DNA of 64,000 bases from Immersiella caudata (Eukaryota; Ascomycota; Sordariomycetes; Sordariales; Lasiosphaeriaceae): NCBI GenBank assembly GCA_030512335.1, contig JAULSU010000006.1:3224001-3288000 (forward strand), given 5' to 3'. The notes under the pieces were generated by a model, which was not told the DNA's origin, searched no databases, and saw only the letters and a program-made list of their open reading frames with translations. Positions 1 through 10,786 of this stretch are shown piece after piece. A program made the translations under genes and the position numbers. Numbering within the stretch: position 1 is the first letter of the stretch; every line of letters begins with the position of its first letter.

Positions 1-206
1 ATCTCAACGACCAACATCCAGTCATCAGCAAACCGTACCTCTGGCTTCCATAAAACAGCCGCTCGCACCCCGCAAGCGCGAACGAGAAAACTCCACAGTC
101 TATTCGATCACGAGACCTTCGGCCACCGTCACCGATCTCCAAAAGCCCCGCGGCACCCTCCCCAATACTCAACTCGCCCGCACAACTTACCGCTAAATCC
201 TTCAAG

Positions 207-741
207 ATGGCTGATTTCGACACCGGCGAGGTCAAGATCGGAAAGAACGTCCGCCGCGGCGGCGCTGCCCCGCGCGAGACCGTAATCAAGGGCAAATCCG
301 CTCTCAACGCCGCCCAGCGCTCCGGCCAGGTCGTCGGCACAGAAAAGAAGTACGCCACTGGCAACTCTGTACGTTTCCCATCGCCCTCTTACCCTCTGAA
401 TCTAACTAACCCCCCCCCCCCCCCCCCTCCAGGCTTCCAAGCCCGCTGTTGAAGGCCAGCGCCTCACCATGGTCGACCGATCCGACGACATCGTCAAGCC
501 CAAGACGGTAGGCAAGGACGTCGGCAACGCGATTGCCAAGGCCCGTGCAGACTTCCAGCCCAAGGCGCTCACGCAAAAGGAGCTCGCAACCAAGTGCAAC
601 ACAACGCCGACTGTCGTCGCCGACTTTGAGCGCGGCACGGCGACGCCCGACCAAAAGGTGCTCTCCGCCATGGAGCGCGTGCTCAACGTCAAGCTCCGCG
701 GCAGCGACATTGGCAAGCCTCGATTTGAGAAGAAGAAATAA
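207..741 (+). CDS. MBF1: Multiprotein-bridging factor 1 (MBF1), transcriptional co-activator
   Basis: Two exons, 207-368 and 433-741, give 156 residues. The intron (369-432, 64 bp) starts GTACGT, has a CTAAC branch-like site near 404 and ends in CAG after a run of 18 C. In this family MBF1 bridges TATA-binding protein and bZIP activators such as Gcn4. The N-terminal MBF1 domain spans residues 1 to about 75 (starts MADFDTGEVKIG). A cro/C1-type helix-turn-helix lies at about 88-142, with LTQKELATKCNTTPTVV and the ERG turn, and the basic tail ends in KPRFEKKK. Length and architecture match fungal MBF1. The start is the first ATG after a C-rich leader (context AAGATGGC). The antisense ORFs at 402-867 are shadows. 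Confidence 0.95.
369..432 (+). other. MBF1 intron with an 18-C tract
   Basis: The GT-AG intron carries 18 consecutive C (410-427) between the branch-like CTAAC and the acceptor. The tract acts as an extreme polypyrimidine tract and is likely to vary in length between isolates and between sequencing reads. Confidence 0.85.
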
Positions 742-1288
742 GTAATCGCACAAAAAAAGTACATACGGGGTAATTCGGAGAGGATGAACGGGTTTGCGTA
801 GATCAGCGTTTTTGCGTCCCGGTGTTTCTGCAAGATGGAAGGCAGTTGGGCAGGTTGATGCTGTCATGAATGCTGCATGTTGGAATGCCCAACCGGTCAG
901 AGAGACCGGAAGGTGGCTATGACTAGGAAAAGGGACGGGGCCTCTTTTCGTTTACATTTTAGCGATGGCTGATGTTGCTGTCTGCCGGCGTTGTGAAGCA
1001 TCGGGTCTTGCGGATAGAGCATGCTGCCTTTGGTGGTAGAATAGACCTTTCATCATTTTCGCCTGCGAGCTTTGCGTACCTTGCATCATGCGTGTTGCTC
1101 AGACTGTAACTACCAATGACAATGGCAGCGCACATTGATTTTGCACCGGGGGTCAACTGGGTTTCGTGTGGTAATTAGGTTTGCTTCACTTCCTATGCTA
1201 TGTTTGACTTGATGCTTTAGGTGCTATGCTTCCGGCTTCCCACAGCTTCGTCAATGGATATCTGCGCAAGGGGTATAAAGCGGTACAA
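742..1288. other. Intergenic, 3' ends of two convergent genes
   Basis: The 3' flank of MBF1 (+) meets the 3' flank of the secreted protein gene (-). I see no coding sequence or structured RNA here. Confidence 0.6.
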
Positions 1289-2143
1289 CTAGGAAAGAAT
1301 GGCGCCTCCAAATATGGCAACCGCGGCAAGAGCTGCCACCAGCACATTCTTATCCGCCTTCGTTGACGGGGCCGCGCTTCCAGCCCCCGATGGCCTAGAA
1401 CTGCCCCCAGCACCAGCCGCCGTGTTCGTCGAAGACGGGTTTCCTGTTCTGTCGCTACCGGTCGCAAAGGGGCCAACGGGCGGGGAAATGGGCGGCGCTG
1501 TAAAGAGCACCGATGCAGTTGCGGCCGTTGCAGCGCCCGTGATCTGGCCTGGCCCCTGACGGGTTGTAGCGGTGAAATACAAGCTGACGGCGGTGTTTCC
1601 AACGGCTTGGTCACTGCTCACTGTCTCTCCCGTCGTTGGGTAAGGGGCTGCAACCTGGATATCGCTAAAAATGCTGGCGAACTCAGCCGTCGGCGTAGGA
1701 GCCGCACACAGGGAACTTGATGCCGTGGAGATGACGCTCTTGTAGAAGGCTAAGTCGCGCTCCGAGCGCAGTCCGTGGACGAATAGGCATTGGAGACAGA
1801 AAGGCCATTCGCTGAAGAAAGAACCGCTGCACATGCCTAGTGGGATTTGATGGTCAGCGTGCGTCATCGCGTGCTGCTCCATGCTCAGGGGCTACTTACA
1901 TTGCTGATGTGCTTTCAGCGCAAGGGGGCTCGTCCCGTTCGGCGTACAGAGAGTTTCAATCGTCACCAGGCTCAAACACGGCGGGATTGTGTCATTCGAA
2001 TGCTGGACGACCGGATGGCAAACTTCATCCTCGTAGTCCATAGCCTTTGCGAGCAAGTCCTCCTCGATCCCTGGAACCGCAAGGGCTGGTGGGGCTACGG
2101 CAAGAAGTGCCAGTAGCACAGGATGCCAATAAGAGTGGCGCAT
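1289..2143 (-). CDS. Secreted Cys-rich protein, probably GPI-anchored
   Basis: The gene reads leftward: exon 1 is 2143-1900, the intron 1899-1837 (63 bp, GTAAGT...CTAG), exon 2 1836-1289. The product has 263 residues. The first ~22 residues (MRHSYWHPVLLALLAVAPPALA) are a clear signal peptide. A region with about nine Cys follows (residues 40-125), then a Ser/Thr/Ala/Gly-rich stretch that should be O-glycosylated. The protein ends in a short hydrophobic tail (NVLVAALAAVAIFGGAILS) typical of a GPI-attachment signal. The upstream in-frame ATG at 2248 was rejected because it would bury the signal peptide. It is probably a cell-wall or plasma-membrane surface protein; I do not recognise a named family. 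The fold and function are unknown. Confidence 0.8.
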
Positions 2144-3981
2144 GGTGTAGTATGTCGTCCTTTTCGCAGACCGTATCTCACGTTGAAGCCGAATTAAGCA
2201 GCAGAACTTGTTGGTCTGTGTTTTTGGGAGTCGAAGCGGTGAAACCACGCTGAGAACCCGGGTCCCCAGTGAGCCGATGGAGGAGTGCTGGTCACCTCGA
2301 CTTCATTGTGCAATATATGCCTTGTATTCGCCCTTTGAAAATGTCACGCTAGGAGCAAGCGTGGAACCGAAGACAAGACAACCAGGTGTTGAGGGATGCC
2401 GATGTAACCGGAGCTCCAACAACCCAAGGTGGCAATGAATCTGGCGACTGCGAAGCTGCTGTCGATATATGTTGCCCACGACAGTCAGCTATGGGCTATA
2501 TTCGAGCAAGACCACGCGCCAACGCAGCCGTTTAACTTATCTGGAACGGCGCTGTCTTTGCCCATTGGCGACCGCCCTCGGGTAGCAGCAAACAGACGGC
2601 GACGCATCGAAGGCCAGACCTTCGCTTGCCGTTTTTACCGGCATTGACATGTTCGGAGTTGCGTGTCCCGCCTCAGGAGAACGGCCAATCTCGACCAGGT
2701 GAGTAAACCGCATCATTGGCAAAAGACGTTGCAAGCCGTGCCGCTAGGACACGACACGACAGCTCGTGTTGGATTGATAGGGCCAAGGGATTTCTTTTCC
2801 TGCCCTCCGCATCCACGGCACGGTTTGTCGGCTCCCACACGATCTTGCAGATCTGTGCGATGTCTTCTTGGCTCTTGGAAGCCGGGGAGAGCGCCGGTTG
2901 TTGTTTGACTGCCGGATAAATCTTGAAAAGACCCGGCGGTTCGGCACACCCCATATTTCCACCAAAGAGCGACAAGTCAAGAGTTGAGCGAGAGTAAAGA
3001 CGCAAGCGACCCAGACCGTCGGCTCGGCCAACCTCAGGTATGCAGCTCAATGGTGTGGATCATGGCGGCCATGGGGCTGTCGGGGGCTGTCGGGGGCTGT
3101 CGTCTGTTTTCAAGAACTGAGGGCCCGAGAAAGAAATAGGGGGTGGCGGTGAGAATATCGATATCTGCTTTGTAGGGCGCAATATTATCTCATGTCAGCC
3201 GTGAGCCTTTGGGTCTGGTCAGCCAATTCCGTCGTCGCTTGGCCATTCCATGCGAACCGCTGTGTTCTTAGGATGCATCCTAAGCTGCGGAATCGTGGAG
3301 GGAAACAGCCGGGTGAGGCATGTGTCGCTACTTCGCCAATCTCATTTGTTTGAAAGTTGGTGTGTTGAGTTACGGTATGCGAGCCGACCTGAGCGGGTGG
3401 TCGACATCCAATTCAAGCTCAAGGTCCGTGGTTGAGATGACAGGCTATTGCTGATGGAAGGAGCAGCTGTCTTCCAGCTGACATACGTCTACCGTGCGCT
3501 AATGAGGCTACGAGAGTGCAGGCACCTTCCGAAAGCATTCACGCTACCAACGGCGCGCCCTTTTGGACGATGCAAGTCAACCATCCTGCTGTCGTCAACC
3601 GCCCGTCGCCGTCAAGTTTCCGAGCCTTGGCCTTGATCGACGGGCGGCGCCGAGGACCCCATGCATCCCCAGTGGCTTAACAATCCCTGTCAGGACCCCG
3701 GAATCGCGCCCCCCTTTCGCGTCGTACAGCCCGTGGTTGCATTGGCTTTTCGGAGTCTCGCCGGGCATGGCTAGACCTTTGGACCGGGAACTGAGGGAAG
3801 TCAGCATGATGCCCACGATTTCTGCTCTCTTCACTTTGTTGCTCTCCTTACGACGCGCCAGCGAGCCCGACTTCACCTCCATTGCGCGATTGCCCATGGC
3901 ACTCAATCCTAGGCGCCCTTCCGTTTGATTTACGATGGGCAGGTCAAATTGAGCGCCCTCCGCCATCAACTGCCCTCCGCC
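2144..3981. other. Intergenic region between divergent secreted/membrane genes
   Basis: This is the shared upstream region of the secreted protein gene (-) and the Cys-rich membrane protein gene (+). The ORFs here (for example 2663-3050 and 3563-4155) lack coding-like composition and overlap on both strands. A short tandem repeat lies at 3071-3103. Confidence 0.55.
3071..3103 (+). repeat. Three direct copies of an 11-bp unit
   Basis: GGGGGCTGTCG (first copy one base shorter) is repeated three times head to tail at about 3071-3103. It lies in a non-coding promoter region. Confidence 0.8.
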
Positions 3982-5490
3982 ATGCTCGCCCGGACATTGA
4001 TCACCGGTTGGTTGCTCGCCAGCGCGGTCGCCCAGTACGCACCGTTTGTACCGGCAGAGACGGGCGCGATATTGTCGCCTCGATTTTATCGCGCTACACC
4101 GGCCAAACCGCTTCCTCTCAGGAAGCGCCAGGCGCAATGTCTGGAAGGGAACCATGCTTGTACGTAGTTGCGGGAGCTCTACCCGCAGTCGAGATCTTCC
4201 TTATTAACCGCTCCATTCGGGTGTAGGTGACGAGCTCGGCGAGATTGGAAACACGGCTTGCTGCCCCAACGATTCATAGTATGTGCCGTGCACTTATTTC
4301 TTCCATGTTGTCGAGATGCTGTCTGTCCGGTGTCGATATCGTCTCTTCCTAGACCTCAATCAACCGAGACGGCCAACGAATAGGTGTCTGCTGAGAATAC
4401 ACGGTTGCCACTGCTCTTCGAGAAACTGACCAAATGGAGCAGCTGCATCGTCAATGCGACAGCCACAACCAAGGCAGCATGTTGTCCTCTGGGTTCAACT
4501 TGCGATTCACAATGTAACGAGCAGCAGTATCTATGTCCTGCCACGGTAACAAGAACGGAGGGTGGCAGTACGATAACAACCGTTGCCCCAGCATGTTGTG
4601 GCCGCGTCTGCAGTCGAACATCGATGTTCCGCTGCGCTGAATCCCTCGGCGGCGCATGTTGCTCTTATGGTTCGGTCTGCGGCGCGAATGTGTGCATTTC
4701 CACCGTGTCGGCGTCTACATCATCTAAACCAATAGTCACACAAGTCCCGGAGGGCTGTACAACAAGCCAAATAACATGCGCTGCAAGTATCGGTGGCGGC
4801 TGTTGCGCTGTAACTCAGACTTGTACCCTCGTCAGCGGGTCAGCTCGTTGTGCTGAGGCTGTCATCACACCAACTGGTAGTGGAGTATCATTGGCGGAAG
4901 AGAGGCCGAATCTCACGGTGGGCGCAAAAGCCGGTATCAGCGTTGGTGTTGTGGTCGGCTGTGGACTGTTGATCGGCTTGGCTACTTGGTGGTGCCTCCG
5001 GAGGCGGAAGGAAAGGAGTGAGTTGAGCTCACAACAACCCAGACCGACTGGCGTCATTGGCCATGTGCTAGGTGGTGGCAGAGACCCGACCGATACAGCG
5101 TCCGAGATGGTGTCGCATGGGGTGCCAAATCACGGCATAGCACAGGACTACTTCGGACCGGACCCGGTTGTTGGTCCTTATACGGAATATCACAATGAAT
5201 CTGGGATCAGCACCCCTAGGGTGGGTGTGCCGTTGCAACCACACGGACCTGGTGACATAGCGGCACCCGTCGAGATCGACTCACGGACACCGGAGCTCAA
5301 GCCGCAGGGACAGCTCGCCGCCAGTGTTGGGAACAGGACTCCAGGGGACAGGACACCAAACCTCCAACCTCAGGCTGGCGACGGAATTTACGGGAGATAT
5401 GAATTGCACGGCTCGGAATATTTAGATCCTAACGCGGTGATACCGTCCCCTATCACACCAACGGTCCCCTCACCGCCTGAGGGGCCGTAG
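3982..5490 (+). CDS. Single-pass membrane protein with Cys-doublet ectodomain
   Basis: Three exons: 3982-4159, 4227-4278 and 4440-5490, giving 426 residues. Introns are 4160-4226 (GTACGT...GTAG) and 4279-4439 (GTATGT...GGAG). The second acceptor was chosen because it is the one that restores the frame without a stop and keeps the Cys spacing. Residues 1-18 are a signal peptide (MLARTLITGWLLASAVAQ). The ectodomain, about 50-220, has repeated modules with CC doublets (TACCPN, AACCPLGSTC, PACCGRVC, GACCSYGSVC, GGGCCAV). A transmembrane helix spans about 241-262, followed by RRRKER. The cytoplasmic tail of ~160 residues is Pro/Thr-rich. The layout suggests a cell-wall-facing sensor or adhesin. 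I do not know a characterised member, so ligand and role are inference. Confidence 0.75.
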
Positions 5491-6214
5491 AGATGACATT
5501 TTGATGGGCCTGGAAGTATTTAGGGGGCCATGGGTGGTACCTGATGGACTGTATTTTTTTCATCTTATGACAAAGAAACGATAACGAGAAAATCGGACTT
5601 CATGCAACGAAAGTCGAGCGGATGTATTGGATGCTGTAAGGCTCAATTGTTGTCGGGTTGCTCTTGGTTCAGGATATTCCAATATCACGAATATTTGGGC
5701 ATCATGCCTCAGCGTAAACGCTTGTTAGTGAAACAACCAGCTCCCATCATTTACAAGCTAAGTCGGCATACGTCAACCATTTCATCTCCGCCAGAGCTCA
5801 AGCCAGCCCCACAACAACAATCGGAAAATAACTCATCGAGTAGACGAGGCTCTATAGCGGCCCCTGTGAATAAGATGGATAAATTGTACCTAGGTGGTTG
5901 CCCCTATAACGCCTACCCCATTCTATACACAACAATGCCTATTCGCCTCGGAAATACGACCAAGCTTTTCCCTCCAAAGGTATGCTTCCCCATTGTGAAC
6001 ATGAGGATCCGGAGAATATGATGAGTAGTAAAAGTACAAGTGTATCAAACACAGAGAGGGTCTTTCCCGCTCTCTCCACCCCATTCCAAGCAAGCCAGTA
6101 TTGCAACGCCGCGCCAAAGCCAAAAGAAAGGAGATTACGAGGGCCCGTATTCCCAGAGATAGATTAGCTGGTTTCCTAGTTTTCCTCCCATCCTGTGATC
6201 TCTGAGGTCCGGTG
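5491..6214. other. Intergenic, convergent 3' flanks
   Basis: This is the 3' flank of the Cys-rich membrane protein (+) and of cdc14 (-). The 139-codon ORF at 5602-6021 has no recognisable domain and I treat it as chance. Confidence 0.5.
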
Positions 6215-7166
6215 TCAACTCAAAATGCCGCCAAAAGGCTTGTATGTATCCAGGTCCTTGAGAAGTTCGTCGACGACGCCGGGAAGGTAGCGGTCGACGT
6301 ATTGTTTCTTGGCTTCCACTGAGAGGGTGCATCCTGCTTCGCTGTCGGCTCGTTCCCGTCCGTTTTTGGCGACGCCGGGAGCGCGCCCGCCAAACACCTT
6401 TGCGAGCTTGCTAGGACTTCGCTCCAGCAGGGCTGGGGCTGCGCCATCGGTGCGTGCCGCTGCTTTGGGGATGGACGGTGTCTCGGGTGTGAGATAGAAG
6501 TAGAGAAACTCGGTGAGGCGGAACTTGACTTCGCGGCTGGTTTCGCCGTTCTTAAAGAGCGAGGTGATGGTCAGGAGGCCGTCAAGCTGCTCGAATACGC
6601 GCATGTTCTGGGGTGTGTCGAGGAGTGCGACCACGAGGGTGATGATTGTGGCGCATTGGATCGCTGGGCAGTTGACGGGTTCGACGAGATCAAGGAGGAG
6701 CTGTGGAAATTGTGTCAGTATTTGCGACCGTGGGTAATTGAGCGGTTGCGCGACTCACATTCATGTGCATGCTGCGTGAGAAGAGGACCTTGCTGGGCGG
6801 ATGGAGGAGCAGCACGCCCTGGATCAGGTCGAGCGCATTGACGATGAGGAGGTCATACTGGCCGTCGCCACCCCGAACCACCAGCCAGTCTAGTGTTGCA
6901 AGAAGACGCTGCGCAATGTTCCACTCGAAGCCCTCTTGGAGCTTGAAGAATTCGCGAAAGGCAGGGTCGTCTCCCAAGTCACCCAACACCTTGCGCGGCG
7001 GCGACTCCGAACTCCTCCCCTCGGCGCTAGTTTGTTTCCTTGGGCTGCTTGGTCCTGAGAGGCAGATCTGAGCAAGCAGGCCTTCTACTTGCTTCAGGCC
7101 CTTTTTGATTTTGGCCCCATCGTATGACGAGAGGTTGTCGAATGCCAGCGATAGAAGCGACTCCAT
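6215..7166 (-). CDS. cdc14: Septation initiation network protein Cdc14 (not the phosphatase)
   Basis: Exon 1 is 7166-6759, the intron 6758-6701 (58 bp, GTGAGT...CCACAG), exon 2 6700-6215; the product has 297 residues. The sequence matches the fungal Cdc14 family, in which S. pombe Cdc14 is the partner of kinase Sid1 in the septation initiation network. It is helical throughout, with MESLLSLAFDNLSSYDGAKIK at the N-terminus, a central conserved stretch GGDGQYDLLIVNALDLIQGVL (about 90-115) and LLLDLVEPVNCPAIQCATIITLVV at the exon junction. The variable Ala/Ser-rich stretch near 200-250 is usual for the C-terminal half. It contains no CX5R motif, so it is not the dual-specificity phosphatase of the same name. 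It is divergently arranged with the GGPP synthase gene. Confidence 0.85.
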
Positions 7167-8918
7167 TTTGTCGGGTTGTGGAGCTGGATGTGTTTGCGAT
7201 TCGATGCGATGCGATGCGCCGCGGGCGTCGCGAGACTTGCGACCAGGACAATCGTGTGTAACAGTTGTTGCGGTTTCTATAGAGCCTCTGGTGCGTAACT
7301 AGTAAGCCACGAGTCGCTAACAAACCGACCGCTTAGTCGGGTTGGCCGTTGTGTTGAGGAGGAAACAAACGAGGGCGGGCGGGCACTAAGGTGATTGTAG
7401 GACCAAGGGGTAACGCCGGATTCTAAGACACCGACGTAGATACACAAATACACCTTGGTTATGAAGAAGGAGACAAAACGCACGATGGGTATCAAAAGCA
7501 AATGAAGTCTTTTTTGGAGCTCGGGAAAAGAGCTCGACTCGAGGCTGTCAGCGGAGGCTGTTTGACTTCTTGCCGTTTCAGGTCCGTTGCTTCGCGAATT
7601 CCGCGCTGCGTCTGCTGGTGCCACGGCAACCGCGTCCGATAAGACCCTGCCCTGGCCGATAACATCTCCGATAAGGATTCTGGAGGGGCTTGATCCAGGG
7701 AAACCCAAAGTCTGGCGCAAGCGAGCGAATCAGCCGACAATCCCTGCTGGCGCATTCAATGCCACCCACATTTCGCCCGCAAGCCCAGACTTCAGCTTCC
7801 ACTGCTCCCGAAGCTGTGGTTTGCCCAGAGCTTGAAACGCTTCCTTGGTCATGGGCGACCAGGTCGACCATCCCATTCCTGAGCAGGGACGCTCTGCTTA
7901 GGGGACTGTCACACCTGCAGCATGAAGGGAAGATATGCAGGTCTGAAACCGGGATCAAAGGCCGTGGTGACGGCATCCAGAGTCTTCGCCGAACATATTT
8001 TTACAGAGTTCTGCGCGGCCGAAAGATCATTTAACCTGAGCCTCCGCTCTGGAGGGTCGGGTCTGCGGTGAGCTGTCATTCAACAATCACCCGCTCATCA
8101 CAGCTTGGAAGCAACTCGCGAACAGCCCTTGGTCGTTCTGATACCCGCCGCCATCGCGCGTCTTTGGCTCCTGACTGTGCGGCAACGACACTTATGCAGC
8201 AGGGTTCGTTAGACTTCAACTACAGCTCGTGGGTTTCGTCAAAGCGCTTGGCTTGCGGAGCTGGCGTATATATTCCTGCGGCCATTCCTCACCCTATTCC
8301 ATCCAGCAGCTGAACTGGCGGACGTTATCTCAAGCTGCTTCTCAGCTAGGAACCTACGAGTCAAACATCTACGGCCAAGGAGCCTGCCGCATAAGAGGCC
8401 GGGGCGGAGCCGATGAGCTCTTCCGTTTCCCCCACCTACGAGACCCCGCGAGACGTGTGCCCCACACCAAGGTACAGTTTCGTTGAGCTTCAAGAGCCTG
8501 CACCGAGGTGAGTGTCTTGATGCGAGATACTCGGAAGCTTCAGTTCCCGGCGTCCATATATGCAATCATCATCTTCTCCTCGCATTATCGGACGCCTTTC
8601 CCGTCTTCCCCTACCCGTCCGCGGCAATAGAACTTGCCGCATCATGTCCGTCCGCCCCCGCTATCACTGGTAGCAGCCCGCTCCGCTGCAACGTCATTGG
8701 GTCCCGAGGCAGCAAGACAACAACGCCGGGAGCGACACCCGACCCAAAACTGTCTTGTCGCCATCTACTCGGTACCTAAGTGGTCTTATGAGGTCTTGAC
8801 AGCATGGCGCTAACCAGTATTGATGGCAGCAGCAGCGGGTTTGCATTGTCGTCACCTCTCCGACAGTCCCCGCTGCAACCCAACCTAAGATAGGTAGCTT
8901 GAAATACGTCCCCCCACA
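7167..8918. other. Divergent promoter region of cdc14 and al-3
   Basis: 1.75 kb without a supportable gene. It includes three CCGATAA sites in 39 bp at 7636-7674 and TATA-like stretches near 8267 and 8553. ORFs at 7277-8034 occur on both strands with no protein-like pattern. Confidence 0.6.
7636..7674 (+). promoter_or_regulatory. Cluster of three CCGATAA (GATA-factor-type) sites
   Basis: CCGATAA occurs at 7636-7642, 7656-7662 and 7668-7674, all in the same orientation. GATA-family factors, which in ascomycetes include nitrogen regulators and the White Collar light-response proteins, bind GATA cores. The al-3 gene of Neurospora is light-induced. That this cluster controls the GGPP synthase (ATG 1.25 kb downstream) is inference. 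Confidence 0.35.
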
Positions 8919-10226
8919 TTGCTTTTCGACCGCTGGGTTCCGATGTTTCTCACCCGCCGTTCGTCGAAGAAGAAGTCCGCTGCCATGGCCGCGCCTTCCT
9001 CGTCCGCGACTGCCGCTCCGACACCGAACCAGGCCCCGCAATTTCAGTCGCCGACTGGCATACCTCCTCGTACCTCTTCCACCTTCTCAACCACCGCAGC
9101 GAACACCCAGACCTCCTCAAAAGCACCACTTCACTCGGTACCAGAAAGCGACTGGCTCTCACGCTCCGGCAGCCAACATCCGCCGGGACACGCTCGACAC
9201 CGCAGCCGCAAGGCCTCGATTGCATCAGCCAGCACTTCTTTCCTCGCCGGCACGATTATGGCGCAGCCCTCGCAAAGCCCGCCCGACCCGAACCGCTTCG
9301 CGACGGAAGACTTCTTTTCGGCCACACGCAGAACATGGTCTGAGGAAAAAGACAAGATTCTTACTGGACCCTACGACTACCTCAATGGGCACCCGGGGAA
9401 AGACTTCCGTGCGCAGCTCGTCAAGGCGTTCGATGCCTTTCTCGAGGTGCCGGCCGAGAGCTTGGAGGTTATTACCAAAGTGGTTGGCATGTTACACACA
9501 GCGTCGCTGCTGGTTGACGACGTAGAAGACTATAGCTTGCTCCGTCGGGGTTTCCCCGTGGCGCACTCAATCTTCGGCATTCCCCAGACCATCAACAGCT
9601 CGAATTACATCTACTTCTGCGCGCTGCAGGAGCTCCAGAAGCTCAAGAATCCCAAGGTCATCACCATATTCGCCGAGGAGCTGCTGAACCTCCACCGCGG
9701 ACAGGGAATGGATCTCTTTTGGCGTGACACGTTGACGTGTCCCACCGAGGATGACTACCTCGAGATGGTCAGCAACAAGACAGGCGGTCTTTTCCGGCTA
9801 GGCATCAAGTTGATGCAAGCCGAGTCACGGAGTCTCACCGACTGCGTACCGCTGGTCAACATTGTTGGTCTCTGCTTCCAGATTCTCGACGACTATCAAA
9901 ACCTGTGGAGCAAGCAGTACACCGCCAACAAGGGCATGTGTGAGGATCTGACGGAGGGCAAATTCAGTTTCCCCGTCATCCACAGCATCCGCTCCAATCC
10001 GTCCAACATGCAGTTGCTCAACATTCTCAAGCAAAAGACAGACAATGAGGAGATCAAGCGCTACGCCGTTGCCTACATGGAGAGCACAGGCAGTTTCGAG
10101 TACACGCGCAATGTCCTCAAGGTCCTCATCGAGCGCGCGCGCAAGATGACAGACGAACTCGACGAGGGTCGTGGAAAGGGTGGAGGCGTCCACAAGATCC
10201 TCGATAAGATGGTAATAGAACAGTAA
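8919..10226 (+). CDS. al-3: Geranylgeranyl diphosphate synthase
   Basis: The single exon encodes 435 residues. The enzyme condenses farnesyl diphosphate with isopentenyl diphosphate to C20 GGPP, which feeds carotenoids, prenylated GTPases, and other diterpenoid routes. The first Asp-rich motif is DDVED at 200-204 (LLVDDVEDYSLLRRGFPVAH) and the second is DDYQN at 324-328 (FQILDDYQNLW). Between them are GMDLFWRD and the KTGGLF helix; KGMCEDLTEGKFSFPVIH follows. The ~130 residues before the catalytic domain are Ser/Pro-rich and disordered, as in Neurospora AL-3. A second in-frame ATG at 8943 is a possible start, and others follow. Lack of introns agrees with AL-3. No secondary-metabolite genes flank it, so this is probably the housekeeping copy. 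Confidence 0.93.
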   Translation: MLFDRWVPMFLTRRSSKKKSAAMAAPSSSATAAPTPNQAPQFQSPTGIPPRTSSTFSTTAANTQTSSKAPLHSVPESDWLSRSGSQHPPGHARHRSRKASIASASTSFLAGTIMAQPSQSPPDPNRFATEDFFSATRRTWSEEKDKILTGPYDYLNGHPGKDFRAQLVKAFDAFLEVPAESLEVITKVVGMLHTASLLVDDVEDYSLLRRGFPVAHSIFGIPQTINSSNYIYFCALQELQKLKNPKVITIFAEELLNLHRGQGMDLFWRDTLTCPTEDDYLEMVSNKTGGLFRLGIKLMQAESRSLTDCVPLVNIVGLCFQILDDYQNLWSKQYTANKGMCEDLTEGKFSFPVIHSIRSNPSNMQLLNILKQKTDNEEIKRYAVAYMESTGSFEYTRNVLKVLIERARKMTDELDEGRGKGGGVHKILDKMVIEQ

Positions 10227-10786
10227 CGGAGGGACTAAGCGTTGGGATCTATTTTGTCTATTTGTCTGCCATCTGGCGTTGGATCGGTATCGGTCACCAG
10301 CTTGTTCACATTATCGGCTGAGTTCGTGATCGGCGCGAGGGCATGCATCCAGGATGGGATTATCGTAATGACGAGCACTTGGTGTTCCCTATTTGAACGG
10401 CATCGAGTACAGCCTAAATGGCAATGATATGTATGGTTTCATGTGGATCAGTCAGCGTCTGCTTGGAGTCTACCTTCTGTTAAGCAGCTTAGACCACTAG
10501 TGGTTATTTGTCTATCCTAGAACCTGCTTGACGCGACCGCCCGGCCGATGATTTTGCAAGCAGGACTAGGGTCAACGGCCTGCTGAAGAGAGTTTCACGG
10601 TGGGGGCCACGCCACAACGTGCCTCTAAAGTCGCACAGCATCCCAGATCGGCAATCTGCACTCCGGATACTGACACAGACGATTTGCGGCCCCCATGCCA
10701 ACCGGAACGCCGCAGAAACCCCCTTACCTCTTTTAGTTGCTTGGTTGGTTGTTCATAACATTCGTGATCAAAAGTACACTTGGACG
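10227..10786. other. Intergenic, convergent 3' flanks
   Basis: It separates al-3 (+) from the peroxin gene (-). I see no gene or repeat here. Confidence 0.6.

Noticed and set aside
402..867. Two ORFs of 143 and 153 codons on the minus strand
   Set aside because: They are antisense to MBF1, and their Gly/Ser runs come from the C tract in its intron.
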